Source of the DNA: Paenibacillus sedimenti | Lineage (GTDB): Bacteria; Bacillota; Bacilli; Paenibacillales; NBRC-103111 | Assembly (NCBI RefSeq): GCF_014534655.1 | Contig: NZ_JACVVD010000023.1 | Location: 1-37,357, forward strand | DNA: 37,357 nt | Direction: 5' to 3' | In this document: in pieces, positions 25,447-33,759 of the stretch | Numbering within the stretch: the stretch's first letter is position 1 | Layout: every line of letters starts with the position of its first letter | The notes under the pieces: model-generated | What the model was told of the DNA's origin: nothing | Database searches by the model: none | What the model saw: only the letters and a program-made list of their open reading frames with translations | Translations under genes and position numbers: made by a program

Positions 25447-25940
25447 CTATCGAGAAGGAATAAACGGACAAACGAAACGATTGCGAGTGATTTGCACGTG
25501 ATGATGGAGGGCCGGATGCTGCTGTGCAACCATTGAAGCCGCATTTTCAGTCGTACCTAATAAGGTAGGGATAATCAGATGTTGTTTGATCCATCGAAAG
25601 AACACTTCTATGCCCCAGCGTGCTTTATAGATATAGATCGCTGCGATTTGTTCAGATAACACGTGGCGCAAATTCGTAACCACACGAATCTGATATCCGT
25701 GGTCATCATAAAAAAACTCAACGCGATGCCGCTTTTCGGATCGGCACTGTTCCATCCCCAATTGGCATGTGATGTCCCTAGTGACATTGGAGCCTTTCAC
25801 CGCTTGGCGTTGCAATGATCGAGGATTGGCCTGAATCTAACTGATGTGACTTGGGCACTAAAATAATCGTGGCTAATCCATAGTGATAAGCTCCCCATAA
25901 GGTAGACAGATGAAATAACGAAAATCTGTTTATCGTATGG
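25447..25940 (-). mobile_element. IS4-family transposase relic
   Basis: Reverse-strand pieces SLFHLSTLWGAYHYGLATII, then VTRDITCQLGMEQCRSEKRH, RRVEFFYDD-like sequence, IYIYKARWGIEVFFRWIKQH and LIIPTLLGTTENA match the C-terminal half of IS4 (ISBsu-type) DDE transposases, including the YKxRWxIExFFxWIKQ signature that carries the last catalytic Glu. The pieces lie in two frames, and the N-terminal half is missing. Not active. Confidence 0.8.
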
Positions 25941-25952
25941 AAGGCTTGTTTT

Positions 25953-26084
25953 ATGTCGACAAGCAACTACTCGATCGAGTATAAATTTATCTGCTCTTCA
26001 GACCTGGTTAGAGGGGAAACTACGCTTAGGGAGACCGCTAAACTCTTTCAAGTTGGTACAACTTCACGATTGAAAATGCGGTAA
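25953..26084 (+). mobile_element. IS3-family OrfA fragment
   Basis: 43-residue frame STSNYSIEYKFICSSDLVRG, then ETTLRETAKLFQVGTTSRLK, ending early at TAA 26082. This resembles the N-terminal helix-turn-helix of IS150/IS3-type OrfA proteins (SIEYKL..V..Y..G..SLRETAKKFGV). The rest is absent, so this is a relic joined to the IS4 relic. Confidence 0.5.
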
Positions 26085-26473
26085 AAGAAGTATATGAGGG
26101 TGATTTCCTAAATGAATAAATCAATCTCTAGCTGATGCTGAGCTAAGAATTTTCTTCAATATTGAATCATTAAGGTGCTCCTAGTATCGAAAGGACGACT
26201 GGACAAGGATCTCAAAACGTACAAAGTGGCTGGTCATCTTGTTGCTTCCTTAGAGGGATTTCGTTCTACCGTTGCAAACTCTCAGTTCATTCTTCAGCAC
26301 TTCTCTGATGCCGAAAGGTAATCATAACTGAAAAGTGTTGGTGTTTATGGTATAACACTACTCTACCATAAACCCACTATTCTAAAAAATTCCAGCCAAT
26401 TGCAGGGTATTAGTCCATGCCTGAATTAAACGACCCACGTACACTGAACCATATTTATAGGGAGGTGTCGTTG
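26085..26473. other. Spacer upstream of the collagen-like gene, with one strong palindrome
   Basis: No gene was recognised. The main feature is a perfect inverted repeat, GTTTATGGTA (26343-26352) and TACCATAAAC (26364-26373), 11-base loop, about 100 bases before the collagen-like gene. It could be an operator or a terminator for the IS side. Confidence 0.45.
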
Positions 26474-26578
26474 TTGAGTTGTCTGGATAGAAATAAACGA
26501 TGTAAAAAGAAAACCGTAATGGTATACCGTTCAAAAGGAAAAAAGGAGAAACCTCGCCGTCGAGTTATAAAAAAATAG
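26474..26578 (+). CDS. Basic N-terminal ORF of the collagen-like protein
   Basis: 34-codon frame from TTG 26474 with GGAGGT at 26461-26466. It reads MSCLDRNKRCKKKTVMVYRS and then a Lys/Arg-rich stretch ending RRRVIKK at TAG 26576-26578. The basic, Cys-containing N-terminus followed by RRRVI and VRVPCPPP just after the stop looks like one protein split by a frame change. The stop overlaps the GTG of the next frame (TAGTG). The last codons ATA-AAA-AAA form the heptamer A-AAA-AAA, a classic -1 slip site; see the slippery-site entry. Confidence 0.55.
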   Translation: MSCLDRNKRCKKKTVMVYRSKGKKEKPRRRVIKK

Positions 26579-26599
26579 TGCGGGTACCGTGTCCCCCGC
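26569..26599 (+). promoter_or_regulatory. Candidate -1 frameshift or phase-variation site (A7)
   Basis: Seven A residues (26569-26575) sit in frame as A-AAA-AAA just before TAG. A -1 slip yields ATA GTG CGG and enters the collagen-like frame. A short stem GCGGG (26580-26584) / CCCGC (26595-26599) begins 4 bases downstream, and AAGGAG (26543-26548) lies 20 bases upstream. Programmed -1 frameshifting, slippage-based phase variation and a simple sequencing error all remain possible. Confidence 0.45.
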
Positions 26600-27384
26600 C
26601 TAAAGGACAGCAATTACTTCAAGAACTTGCGGGAGCAATTGCAGAGGCTGGACCCGAAGGGCTTGCCGGAGCATTTGGACGCCAAGGAATAGCAGGACTT
26701 GTAGGAGCGATTGGCGCACTTGGACCCGAGGGACTTGCGGGTGCACTTGGACCCCAAGGAATAGCAGGACTTGTAGGAGCAATTGGCGCACTTGGACCTG
26801 AGGGACTTGCCGGCGCACTGGGACCCCAAGGAATAGCAGGACTTGTAGGAGCAATTGGCGCACTTGGACCCGAAGGACTTGCAGGAGCACTAGGTCCTCA
26901 AGGAATAGCAGGACTTGCCGGAGCGATTGGTGCAGCAGGGCTGGCAGGACCAGCGGGACCAGCAGGCGCAACGGGTCCAGCGGGACCCGCAGGGCCGACA
27001 GGTGGAGTATTAGGCTTTGCAGATTTTTTTGCCTTGATGCCTCCTGATAATGCAGCAACTGTTGCTCCCAACACGGACGTAAGTTTTCCGCAAGATGGTC
27101 CAATCAGTGGGACTGAAATTACGCGTGTAAATGCGAGCTCATTTAACCTGGCTACAATTGGTACTTATCAGGTTCTGTTTCAGGTAGGTGTAAATGAACC
27201 GGGTCAACTCATTTTAACACTCAACGGCGCTGACCTGGCTTATACGGTGGTCGGGCGTGCAACAGGTACTTCTCAACTCACAGTTCGAAATCCTGCTGGC
27301 AATGCCGCGGCACTCACGATCACTCCATTAGCTGGAGGAACAAGGCCAGTTTCCGCACACCTTGTTATTACGCAAATTGCATAG
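26578..27384 (+). CDS. BclA-like collagen-repeat exosporium/spore surface protein
   Basis: 268 residues from GTG 26578. After RVPCPPPKGQ come Gly-X-Y triplets: four 24-residue units (GAIGALGPEGLAGALGPQ plus GIAGLV) at 26632-26919, then GLAGPAGPAGATGPAGPAGP. The C-terminal domain ALMPPDNAATVAPNTDVSFP...IGTYQVLFQVGVNEPGQL...NPAGNAAALTITPLAGGTRP...VSAHLVITQ is the C1q/TNF-like trimerisation domain of BclA-type proteins. Compared with the family as I know it, about 15 residues (usually IVGM...TT..NS) are missing between GRATGTSQ and LTVRNPAGN. The repeats are unusually rich in Ala/Leu/Ile and poor in Pro and Thr. GTG 26578 has no RBS of its own; the N-terminus is probably the upstream frame. Confidence 0.88.
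   Translation: MRVPCPPPKGQQLLQELAGAIAEAGPEGLAGAFGRQGIAGLVGAIGALGPEGLAGALGPQGIAGLVGAIGALGPEGLAGALGPQGIAGLVGAIGALGPEGLAGALGPQGIAGLAGAIGAAGLAGPAGPAGATGPAGPAGPTGGVLGFADFFALMPPDNAATVAPNTDVSFPQDGPISGTEITRVNASSFNLATIGTYQVLFQVGVNEPGQLILTLNGADLAYTVVGRATGTSQLTVRNPAGNAAALTITPLAGGTRPVSAHLVITQIA
26632..26919 (+). repeat. Four tandem 72-bp collagen-coding repeats
   Basis: Units start at 26632, 26704, 26776 and 26848, each coding 24 residues as eight Gly-X-Y triplets. Units 2-4 are nearly identical at protein level, and the first is diverged (AEA, AFGRQ). Near-identical units favour length change by recombination. Confidence 0.8.
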
Positions 27385-27532
27385 AGGAAAAGAAATACAG
27401 TGTTTTTCGATAAAAATGTAATATAAAACAGGGCTATGATCGCCGATGGACACGTTAAGCTGAGCCGTACCATAAATAACGGCAATTTTGGAACAAACAT
27501 ACCCTAATACAATATTTGAAATAGAAAAAATG

Positions 27533-28327
27533 TTAAAAAATAGTCGGTACCATTCCCCCATCCATACGGATTGGAGAACCTTTAAATGCGGATGCATAAG
27601 GACTACATATAAATGTAGTTAGTCTACCTATTTCAATAGGCTTGATAAATCGCTGTATTTCAGATTGAGGTAGGTTTGTAGTCATAAATTCTTTCTCTTT
27701 TTCTATAAAAGTCATATCTTCATTCGGGTACATACCCTCAATTATTTGATGCACATTTTCAGAGAGTGTTGGTCCTGGCATGATCGTATTGACTGTAACT
27801 TCTGTTCCTATTGTTAACTTAGATAAGCTTTTTGACAATGATAATAGCATTGATTTAGTCATAGAATACTGAGGCATTAGTCCTGAAGGCATAATTGCTT
27901 CTTCACTCGCAATAAAGATAATGCGGCCATAATCATTTTTCAACATTTTAGGTAAATAAAATTTAGATAATCCATTTGCAGCAAGAACATTAGTACGGAA
28001 GTATTTTTCCCATACTTCATCGTCAACGTCCTCATATTGCATAATTTCATAAATACCCATATTGTTAATTAAAATATCAATATTGGGGAATTTTTCAAAT
28101 AAAACTTCTCTTTGCCCAATATCCACAACATCGGCTGTAGCATTTTGAGGAGAGGTAGCCGGGAAATCTGACTTAATTTCATTAACAGTTCGTTCTACCT
28201 CTTCATAATTTCGTCCATTAATTAGTACATTAACACCTTCTTTGGCAAGTTCAATGGCAATTGCTTTACCTATACCTTTCGTTGATCCTGTAACTAAAGC
28301 TGTTTTATTGTTTAATCCCATATCCAT
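27533..28327 (-). CDS. Short-chain dehydrogenase/reductase
   Basis: 264-residue classical SDR. Cofactor motif ALVTGSTKGIGKAIAIELA with INGRN suggesting NADP, NNMG motif as ILINNMGIYE, catalytic Ser in IIFIASEEA, and the Tyr/Lys pair in QYSMTKSMLLSLSKSLSK. All four catalytic elements are present, so it should be active; substrate unknown. Of three clustered ATGs, 28327 is preferred because AGGAG lies 8 bases upstream. The same strand carries an AraC regulator 155 bases upstream. The gap contains a motif matching one before the AraC gene itself. Confidence 0.85.
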   Translation of the reverse strand: MDMGLNNKTALVTGSTKGIGKAIAIELAKEGVNVLINGRNYEEVERTVNEIKSDFPATSPQNATADVVDIGQREVLFEKFPNIDILINNMGIYEIMQYEDVDDEVWEKYFRTNVLAANGLSKFYLPKMLKNDYGRIIFIASEEAIMPSGLMPQYSMTKSMLLSLSKSLSKLTIGTEVTVNTIMPGPTLSENVHQIIEGMYPNEDMTFIEKEKEFMTTNLPQSEIQRFIKPIEIGRLTTFICSPYASAFKGSPIRMDGGMVPTIF

Positions 28328-28384
28328 AATCATTTCTCCTTGTGCTCCGGATAGTGTCTATATTACCTTGTCTGGATTGTTCAG

Positions 28385-28427
28385 TAACTAGCATATTGCG
28401 CCAAAGTTCTTGTTTATCACGCCAAAT
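28385..28427. promoter_or_regulatory. Bipartite operator, SDR promoter copy
   Basis: TAACTAGCATAT (28385-28396) and ACGCCAAAT (28419-28427) lie with a start-to-start distance of 34 bases. The same two blocks with exactly the same distance occur before the AraC gene at 29643-29685. A probable site for that AraC regulator. Confidence 0.6.
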
Positions 28428-28482
28428 GATAAAACTCAGTAAATATCAGCTCTCTGTAGAATTGGTCAGGTTGGGAATTCTA

Positions 28483-29535
28483 TTAATGAATAGTCAGTAT
28501 TCCTAGCCGTCCTTCAGATATCGAGTTTGCACCTAAATGTTCAGTACGCCAATTTGAAGGAGTATTACCTTCCCAAAGGCGGAAGGCACGGTAGAACGAG
28601 TTCTGATCTTCATATCCAAGGAGGAATGCAACTTCTTTAATATCGAGCGAGGGGTCTGCCAAGTACTCTCGTGCCTGCTCCTGTCGAGCTTGTGTCAACA
28701 GATGCTTGAAGCTCGTGCCTTCGTCAGTAAGCCGTCGCTGCAATGTACGATCGCTCATCCCCAACTCGCTCGCGACAGCCTGAATGTCTGGGCGCCCTCC
28801 TGTTAGGCTGCGTTTCATGATCCACTTGACCATCTCAGTAATTGAGCGGCTGCGCTGCTGTTCATCCAACGATCGGTCCAGAACGGGAGTCAGGATCTCC
28901 AGCAACTCTTCGTTGTACGAGACAAAGGGGCGGTCCAGATCACTTCGATGTAGCGTCAACCGGTTACATTTTGCACCAATCTTGATACGGCAGCCGAAGT
29001 AAGCTTCAAGGGCCTGTACATCGCCCATTGAGTGCGAAAACTCGACGAACCGCGCCGTCAAAGGTTGACCGGTGCCCCGGCGCCCAAGCTCCAGAAGAAT
29101 TGCCAGCGTGATACCAACCAGCATCGGCGGACCGGGTTGCTCGGTATACAGCCATTCCAGTTCGATTGTACAGTGCTCGCCCTCCTCTGTGATACGTAAG
29201 CTTTCAGGGGGACACAGTTGTTTGTACCGAGCCATTCGGTTTAGAGCGTCGCGGTAGTCACGAGCGTGGTAAGTCGCTAAGACGGTCGGTGGGTACTTCG
29301 CTGTTTCAAAGACGGTCGTAAGCTTGATGATTCCTTTGGCAGTGTCGCCAATGAGATCGGAATAAGCCTGCCAGATCGCGAAATATTGGGCGGTGGTGAC
29401 TGCAACTGGTTCAGTAATAATGGTGAGCGGCAGTCGTGCTTTACGAACTACATCGTGGGCGGCAATCCCTAATTGACGTAATCCTGCCCAAAATCCTGGC
29501 GGGATTTTAATACGGTCAGAGGTATGAGACGTCAT
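28483..29535 (-). CDS. AraC-family transcriptional regulator (arabinose-binding-type N-terminal domain)
   Basis: 350 residues. The N-terminal part (about 20-220) resembles the AraC_bind-type ligand domain of OruR/ArgR/VirF-like regulators (FAIWQAYSDLIGDTAKGI, LATYHARDYRDALNRMARYK). The C-terminal HTH reads VASELGMSDRTLQRRLTDEG, then SFKHLLTQARQEQAREYL and IKEVAFLLGYEDQNSFYRAF, both HTH motifs of AraC proteins. AAAGGAGG lies before the ATG. It lies upstream of the SDR gene on the same strand. Matching bipartite motifs before both genes indicate autoregulation and control of the SDR. Confidence 0.88.
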   Translation of the reverse strand: MTSHTSDRIKIPPGFWAGLRQLGIAAHDVVRKARLPLTIITEPVAVTTAQYFAIWQAYSDLIGDTAKGIIKLTTVFETAKYPPTVLATYHARDYRDALNRMARYKQLCPPESLRITEEGEHCTIELEWLYTEQPGPPMLVGITLAILLELGRRGTGQPLTARFVEFSHSMGDVQALEAYFGCRIKIGAKCNRLTLHRSDLDRPFVSYNEELLEILTPVLDRSLDEQQRSRSITEMVKWIMKRSLTGGRPDIQAVASELGMSDRTLQRRLTDEGTSFKHLLTQARQEQAREYLADPSLDIKEVAFLLGYEDQNSFYRAFRLWEGNTPSNWRTEHLGANSISEGRLGILTIH

Positions 29536-29642
29536 ACATATGGTCCTCCTTTAGCTGCTTATATATTCATTAGCTCTGGTTGTGATTGGCGTCCTGCTTG
29601 TTGACGGGAATGTTAATATAATACCTTCCTAATGTCACTCTG

Positions 29643-29685
29643 TAACTAGCATATAGTGACATTTCACTTGCCAATTACGCCAAAT
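29643..29685. promoter_or_regulatory. Bipartite operator, AraC promoter copy
   Basis: TAACTAGCATAT (29643-29654) and ACGCCAAAT (29677-29685), start-to-start 34 bases, identical blocks and spacing to the site at 28385-28427. It lies about 108 bases upstream of the AraC start. Confidence 0.6.
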
Positions 29686-29734
29686 CTTAAGTGCACATAG
29701 AAAAGGATACTCTGATGTCCGTTAGTAATAAGTG

Positions 29735-29790
29735 TCTACATTAACGTAACGAAGCTGCCGTTTGTACCGGCAGCTTCATTAAAAAAGTCA
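29735..29790. terminator. Hairpin terminator, partial repeat copy E
   Basis: CATTAACGTAACG precedes arms GAAGCTGCCG (29751-29760) and CGGCAGCTTC (29768-29777), a perfect 10-bp stem, 50 bases beyond the end of the gerAB-like gene. It resembles the central part of the dispersed repeat. Confidence 0.6.
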
Positions 29791-29826
29791 TAACTAAAAC
29801 TAAGTTTTGTCGATCGTCCGTTTAGC

Positions 29827-30957
29827 CTAATCTGCCCGTGCCTCTATGTCAATTGAGTTGTTGTTTCTCGTAAACCTTTTTCTTATAAGCACGCATACGA
29901 ACATAAAGGGGATATACGCGTAAATAAAATAAAGTCCGACGGTTCCGTACAATTCGGAAATCCAATCAATGGTGCTGCGATCCGTAATGAAGTAATTCAA
30001 CGTCACAGCCGCAATTAGAAAAACAATCAAACTGAGTGGCTGTCCAATGCGAAAAGCGGTTTTCATTCCCCGGCAGGCCACCCATAAGTAAACGGAAATA
30101 CCGGCTATAATATTTATAAACCATAATGAAATGAAAAAGTATTCAAGTCTCTGGAGCAGCGGCACTTCAAAGATACTGATCATATCCAGTGTCGGCCATA
30201 TGGCATACGGCAGCTGACCTTCGCTGAAAAACATTAATGTCAAGATTAAGATCATCAAATACAAAAATGTAACAAATATCACTACACTATGCGCCCATTT
30301 TTGCGACTTTGCCGGTGTTTTTATAAACGGATAAAATATAAGAAGAGTCTCGAACCCCAAATATTCAAACACCATACTTTTCGAAGACAGTAAAATGTCG
30401 GTTGCCGTATGGTTCAGCAGCGGCAGCAAGTTTAAGGGTTGCAAGAACGGCAAGGTAAGTAAGACTTGCGGAATAACGGAAGGCAAGGAAATCAACATAG
30501 TCCAAACGCCGATTCCTGTAACCGACCGGAATCCGCCGCACACAACATAGTATATAGTGACAGCGAAGATGATACTGATGGGCAGAATGTTTATTCCTGG
30601 AAATAACCACACTTGAACCATATCAATATAGACTTTTAATTTAACAAATGCCCCGTAAACAAAATAAAGAACAACCGCCGAGTTTAAAAAATTACCCCAA
30701 AATTTCCCGAAAATTGTATTGTTAAGTGTGATTATCTCTTGACCGTCACGATTAGACGATAATATGTTATAAATTATCCATAAGATTATATGGATACTAA
30801 TACTTGTAATAATAACGGATATCCATGCGTTATATCCGGCATGCACGATTAACTTTCTTTGGTAAGTGATAATTCCAACCCCGACAATGCTGGAATAAAG
30901 AGGAAAAATGATTAAGTAGGGAGATACCATGTATTTTTCGCTGATTTCATTTCTCAC
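29827..30957 (-). CDS. Germination receptor B subunit (GerAB/Spore_permease family)
   Basis: 376 residues with about ten hydrophobic segments, for example LIIFPLYSSIVGVGIITYQ, WISVIITSISIHIILWIIYN and IFVTFLYLMILILTLMFF, fitting the APC-type spore permease that is the proposed ligand-binding subunit of Ger receptors in the spore inner membrane. GTG 30957 (MRNEISEKYMVSPYLIIF) is chosen because GAGAGGCGGG lies upstream and it matches the usual N-terminal length. A GTG at 30999 overlapping the gerAC stop (GTGA) is the alternative. Last gene of an A-C-B operon. Confidence 0.88.
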   Translation of the reverse strand: MRNEISEKYMVSPYLIIFPLYSSIVGVGIITYQRKLIVHAGYNAWISVIITSISIHIILWIIYNILSSNRDGQEIITLNNTIFGKFWGNFLNSAVVLYFVYGAFVKLKVYIDMVQVWLFPGINILPISIIFAVTIYYVVCGGFRSVTGIGVWTMLISLPSVIPQVLLTLPFLQPLNLLPLLNHTATDILLSSKSMVFEYLGFETLLIFYPFIKTPAKSQKWAHSVVIFVTFLYLMILILTLMFFSEGQLPYAIWPTLDMISIFEVPLLQRLEYFFISLWFINIIAGISVYLWVACRGMKTAFRIGQPLSLIVFLIAAVTLNYFITDRSTIDWISELYGTVGLYFIYAYIPFMFVCVLIRKRFTRNNNSIDIEARAD

Positions 30958-30995
30958 ACAAATCCCGCCTCTCAAACATACAGTGCTGCCATTCC

Positions 30996-32075
30996 TCACC
31001 GGCCGGTCTGGACAACGGTAACTTTAACGCTTACCGTCGTTTTTAATGCATCATAATGCTCTTCAAAATCTCGAGCATCCCATTGATATGATCTGCTTCT
31101 TATCTGATCGCCGAAACCTACCGGGTCCACGTTATTTCTTTTGCATAATGATACAAACTTTTGAATTTCTTTTTCAATGTATGCCTCCATAATTTTCTCA
31201 AGCTGTGCACGTTCATCCTCCGATCTAAGATCGATCCATGTAGGAGCATGTCTAACTTGTACGTCCATTTTCACACGGATTGAAACGGATGCCGGAGGTC
31301 CGATGCTAATCACCTTATATGTTGTCTTAGAACCGGTACTGTTCATTAAGAAAAAATCGCCGCGTTGTTGATTTGGTCGCCTGACAGGAACCAGGATGCT
31401 CCCATTCTTTGAGTTTCCCAGCAGCATCTTCAGTATGAATGCATCCTTTAAACCGATTTTTGTTTGGAATTTACCGGCTTGGAACAAAGCTAAACCGTCG
31501 ATTTTTATTTCTCCGCGTTCTACTGTGAAATACGGTAAGAAGACATCCCGTCCTTCGCCTAAAAAATTAAAAGAAGTTTTGTGAAGGTTCATCAACGGCA
31601 AATTTCCGCGCCTAATATTCTGCTCAATCATATCGAATAAAAAATACGGATCACGTTTGTTTTCGGTTACGTTTAATATTTCCAAAGCGTCTCGATCCGC
31701 AACGCCGAGGTGCGCTCTGAGCGATATTTTGGGATCGCGCATCAGACTGGCGATTGCTGTTTCGATACCTTTGCGCGCGAACGTTTCTCCAAACAATGCC
31801 ATTCTCAGCTGTCCGTATTCAATCGGGAAATCAAGTTTCGTGTTAAGCCTTGGCATGATGTCGTATATGGAGTTCGGCTCCGTTATGAAAAATTCTAACT
31901 TAGCTTTTCCTGCTTCTTCGTAATTGGTAATAACAACAGCGCTTCGTACTCCATTCTCGACGGCATCGTAACCGACGGTTTGGACAAGTTTAATATTATT
32001 CACAATATTTTGTTGGTTGCATGCGGTAATCAATGTACTTAGAACGATAAAAAGAAAAGTTTTTCTCAAACCCAT
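30996..32075 (-). CDS. Germination receptor C lipoprotein (GerAC family)
   Basis: 359 residues. Lipoprotein signal GLRKTFLFIVLSTLITACNQ with lipobox LITAC. The mature part carries Ger(x)C features: VQTVGYDAVENG, LRMALFGETFARKGIETAI, SLRAHLGVADRDALEIL and DGLALFQAGKFQTKI, and it ends with a helical region before VSVKVTVVQTGR. The lipoprotein is anchored on the outer face of the spore inner membrane. It starts 18 bases after the A gene, and its stop overlaps a possible B-gene GTG. Confidence 0.9.
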   Translation of the reverse strand: MGLRKTFLFIVLSTLITACNQQNIVNNIKLVQTVGYDAVENGVRSAVVITNYEEAGKAKLEFFITEPNSIYDIMPRLNTKLDFPIEYGQLRMALFGETFARKGIETAIASLMRDPKISLRAHLGVADRDALEILNVTENKRDPYFLFDMIEQNIRRGNLPLMNLHKTSFNFLGEGRDVFLPYFTVERGEIKIDGLALFQAGKFQTKIGLKDAFILKMLLGNSKNGSILVPVRRPNQQRGDFFLMNSTGSKTTYKVISIGPPASVSIRVKMDVQVRHAPTWIDLRSEDERAQLEKIMEAYIEKEIQKFVSLCKRNNVDPVGFGDQIRSRSYQWDARDFEEHYDALKTTVSVKVTVVQTGR

Positions 32076-32093
32076 TGTTCCCGCTTTCTCCCA

Positions 32094-33590
32094 TCATTCG
32101 TCGTAAAAGTCATTCTTCTTCCGTCTAACCGGCTCAGGTTTGTACCTGATTAAAGAATGCGGTCTTAAGTACCGCAGCCTATGATTAAGAAATTGAAACG
32201 ACGGACGAATAAAGCTGTCCCTAAGATCCAGAACCCGTAAAGGATATATTGGCACGATATACGGAAAGCCTAATGAGGTCAGACGGGTAATATGGACGAG
32301 CAAAAAAACAATCCCGATAAACATGCCTACTCCGCCCCATAAGGCTGACATAACGATCATAGGGAAACGCAAAAACCGTATCGCATTCGACATCTTATAA
32401 ATCGGCGTCGCAAACGAGGCCAACGCCGAGAAGGCGACGATGATGACCAGAATATTGCTTGTCAAACCGGCTTGGACAGTAGCTTGTCCAATAATAATCC
32501 CTCCTACGATGCCTAATGTTTGACCGATCTTTGTCGGCAATCTGGCGCCGGCTTCCCGGAGAAATTCGATTGTTATTTCCAAGAAAAGAACTTCAATCAG
32601 AGGGGGGAACGGGACATTTTTTCTGGAAAAAATTAGCGGCTCCAACAAATTCCTCGGGATAACCTCGTAATGGAAAGTGGTTATGGCGATATACATTGAC
32701 GTTGCAAATAAAGAAAAAATAACCCCGAAAATTCGAATCAGCCTAAAAAAAGAACCCAAGATCCAAGGCAAATAATAATCTTCCGGGGAAATGAAAAACT
32801 CAAACAATGTAGAGGGTGCCGTAACAAAATAAGGCGACCCGTCGCTTACGAACGCGACATGTCCGCTGATCAGGGAATACACTACTCGGTCTCGGCGTTC
32901 CGTAGTCAAATATAACGGAAACGGCGTGAACGAGTTGTCCGAGATGAATTGGTCCAAAACGGATGTATCCCAGATAATGTCATAATCGATTTGCTTCAGC
33001 CTTTGCTCTAGGGTTTGAACGATCTGTTCATTGGTCACCCCGTCAATGTAAATAATAGCGACTTTTGTTTTGGATGTTGATCCGATCGTTATTTCCTTTA
33101 CAATTAAGTTTGGAATGTTGATTTGCGCTCTTAACAAGCGGATGTTCGTATCCAGGTTCTCTACAAACCCGACCTTCGGTCCGACAACGCTGAACTCGTT
33201 TTCGGTATCGTTGTTTTTTCTTAATCCTTCATTACTCGCAACATTAACAAGTACACATTTCCGATCGTATTGATCAAGCTCAACAATTGCATATCCTTTG
33301 AATAGTTTCGCTTGGATGTCTTCAACCCGATCCGTTATCTCTACGTCATCAATCGGAATCCAGTCTTTTATATCCTCGAGCTGCCAGAGCTCGGAATCTA
33401 ATGCGCGGTTTTGCACCGGAAGAATCAAATTGGACTGCAGCAGCTTCTCATCGATCAAAGTTTTGAAATATGAGATGCTTACTTGTTGCTCGGCAATAGA
33501 AATATGAATGGTTTTAAAGTCGCTCGATTTTACGGAAAGATTTTTTAATTGATCGATGTCCTTGAGGTCCGTTTTCAGCTTATTCATCAT
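32094..33590 (-). CDS. Germination receptor A subunit (GerAA family)
   Basis: About 498 residues. Large N-terminal soluble domain (KVGFVENLDTNIRLLRAQIN, KTKVAIIYIDGVTNEQIV, then VYSLISGHVAFVSDGSPYFV) followed by several membrane helices with the conserved block FPPLIEVLFLEITIEFLREA, GARLPTKIGQTLGIVGGIII and GQATVQAGLTSNILVII. First gene of the receptor operon; with the B and C subunits it senses a small germinant. ATG 33590 (ATGATG) is a guess: the frame is open to ATG 33662, but no clear RBS precedes either. Confidence 0.9.
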   Translation of the reverse strand: MMNKLKTDLKDIDQLKNLSVKSSDFKTIHISIAEQQVSISYFKTLIDEKLLQSNLILPVQNRALDSELWQLEDIKDWIPIDDVEITDRVEDIQAKLFKGYAIVELDQYDRKCVLVNVASNEGLRKNNDTENEFSVVGPKVGFVENLDTNIRLLRAQINIPNLIVKEITIGSTSKTKVAIIYIDGVTNEQIVQTLEQRLKQIDYDIIWDTSVLDQFISDNSFTPFPLYLTTERRDRVVYSLISGHVAFVSDGSPYFVTAPSTLFEFFISPEDYYLPWILGSFFRLIRIFGVIFSLFATSMYIAITTFHYEVIPRNLLEPLIFSRKNVPFPPLIEVLFLEITIEFLREAGARLPTKIGQTLGIVGGIIIGQATVQAGLTSNILVIIVAFSALASFATPIYKMSNAIRFLRFPMIVMSALWGGVGMFIGIVFLLVHITRLTSLGFPYIVPIYPLRVLDLRDSFIRPSFQFLNHRLRYLRPHSLIRYKPEPVRRKKNDFYDE

Positions 33591-33759
33591 ATTTTCAGCC
33601 CATAATTTTATTTTGATAATGCTATATTTTCCACAATAACCGTAATTATTCTTGCTTTGCATAATAGTGGCTTACTCTTTTGAACTATGAAGAACGGCAT
33701 CCCTAAAAACTGGCCGAATATGAAAAAGCACGCTTCGATATCTAATTTGTCTTAAATGA

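Noticed and set aside
26632..26919. The 72-bp tandem repeats as a CRISPR array
   Set aside because: There are no spacers; the units are contiguous and in frame as Gly-X-Y triplets.
26600..27103. A long reverse frame opposite the collagen repeats, rich in Leu/Val/Gln
   Set aside because: It is the predictable antisense of repetitive Gly-X-Y codons.
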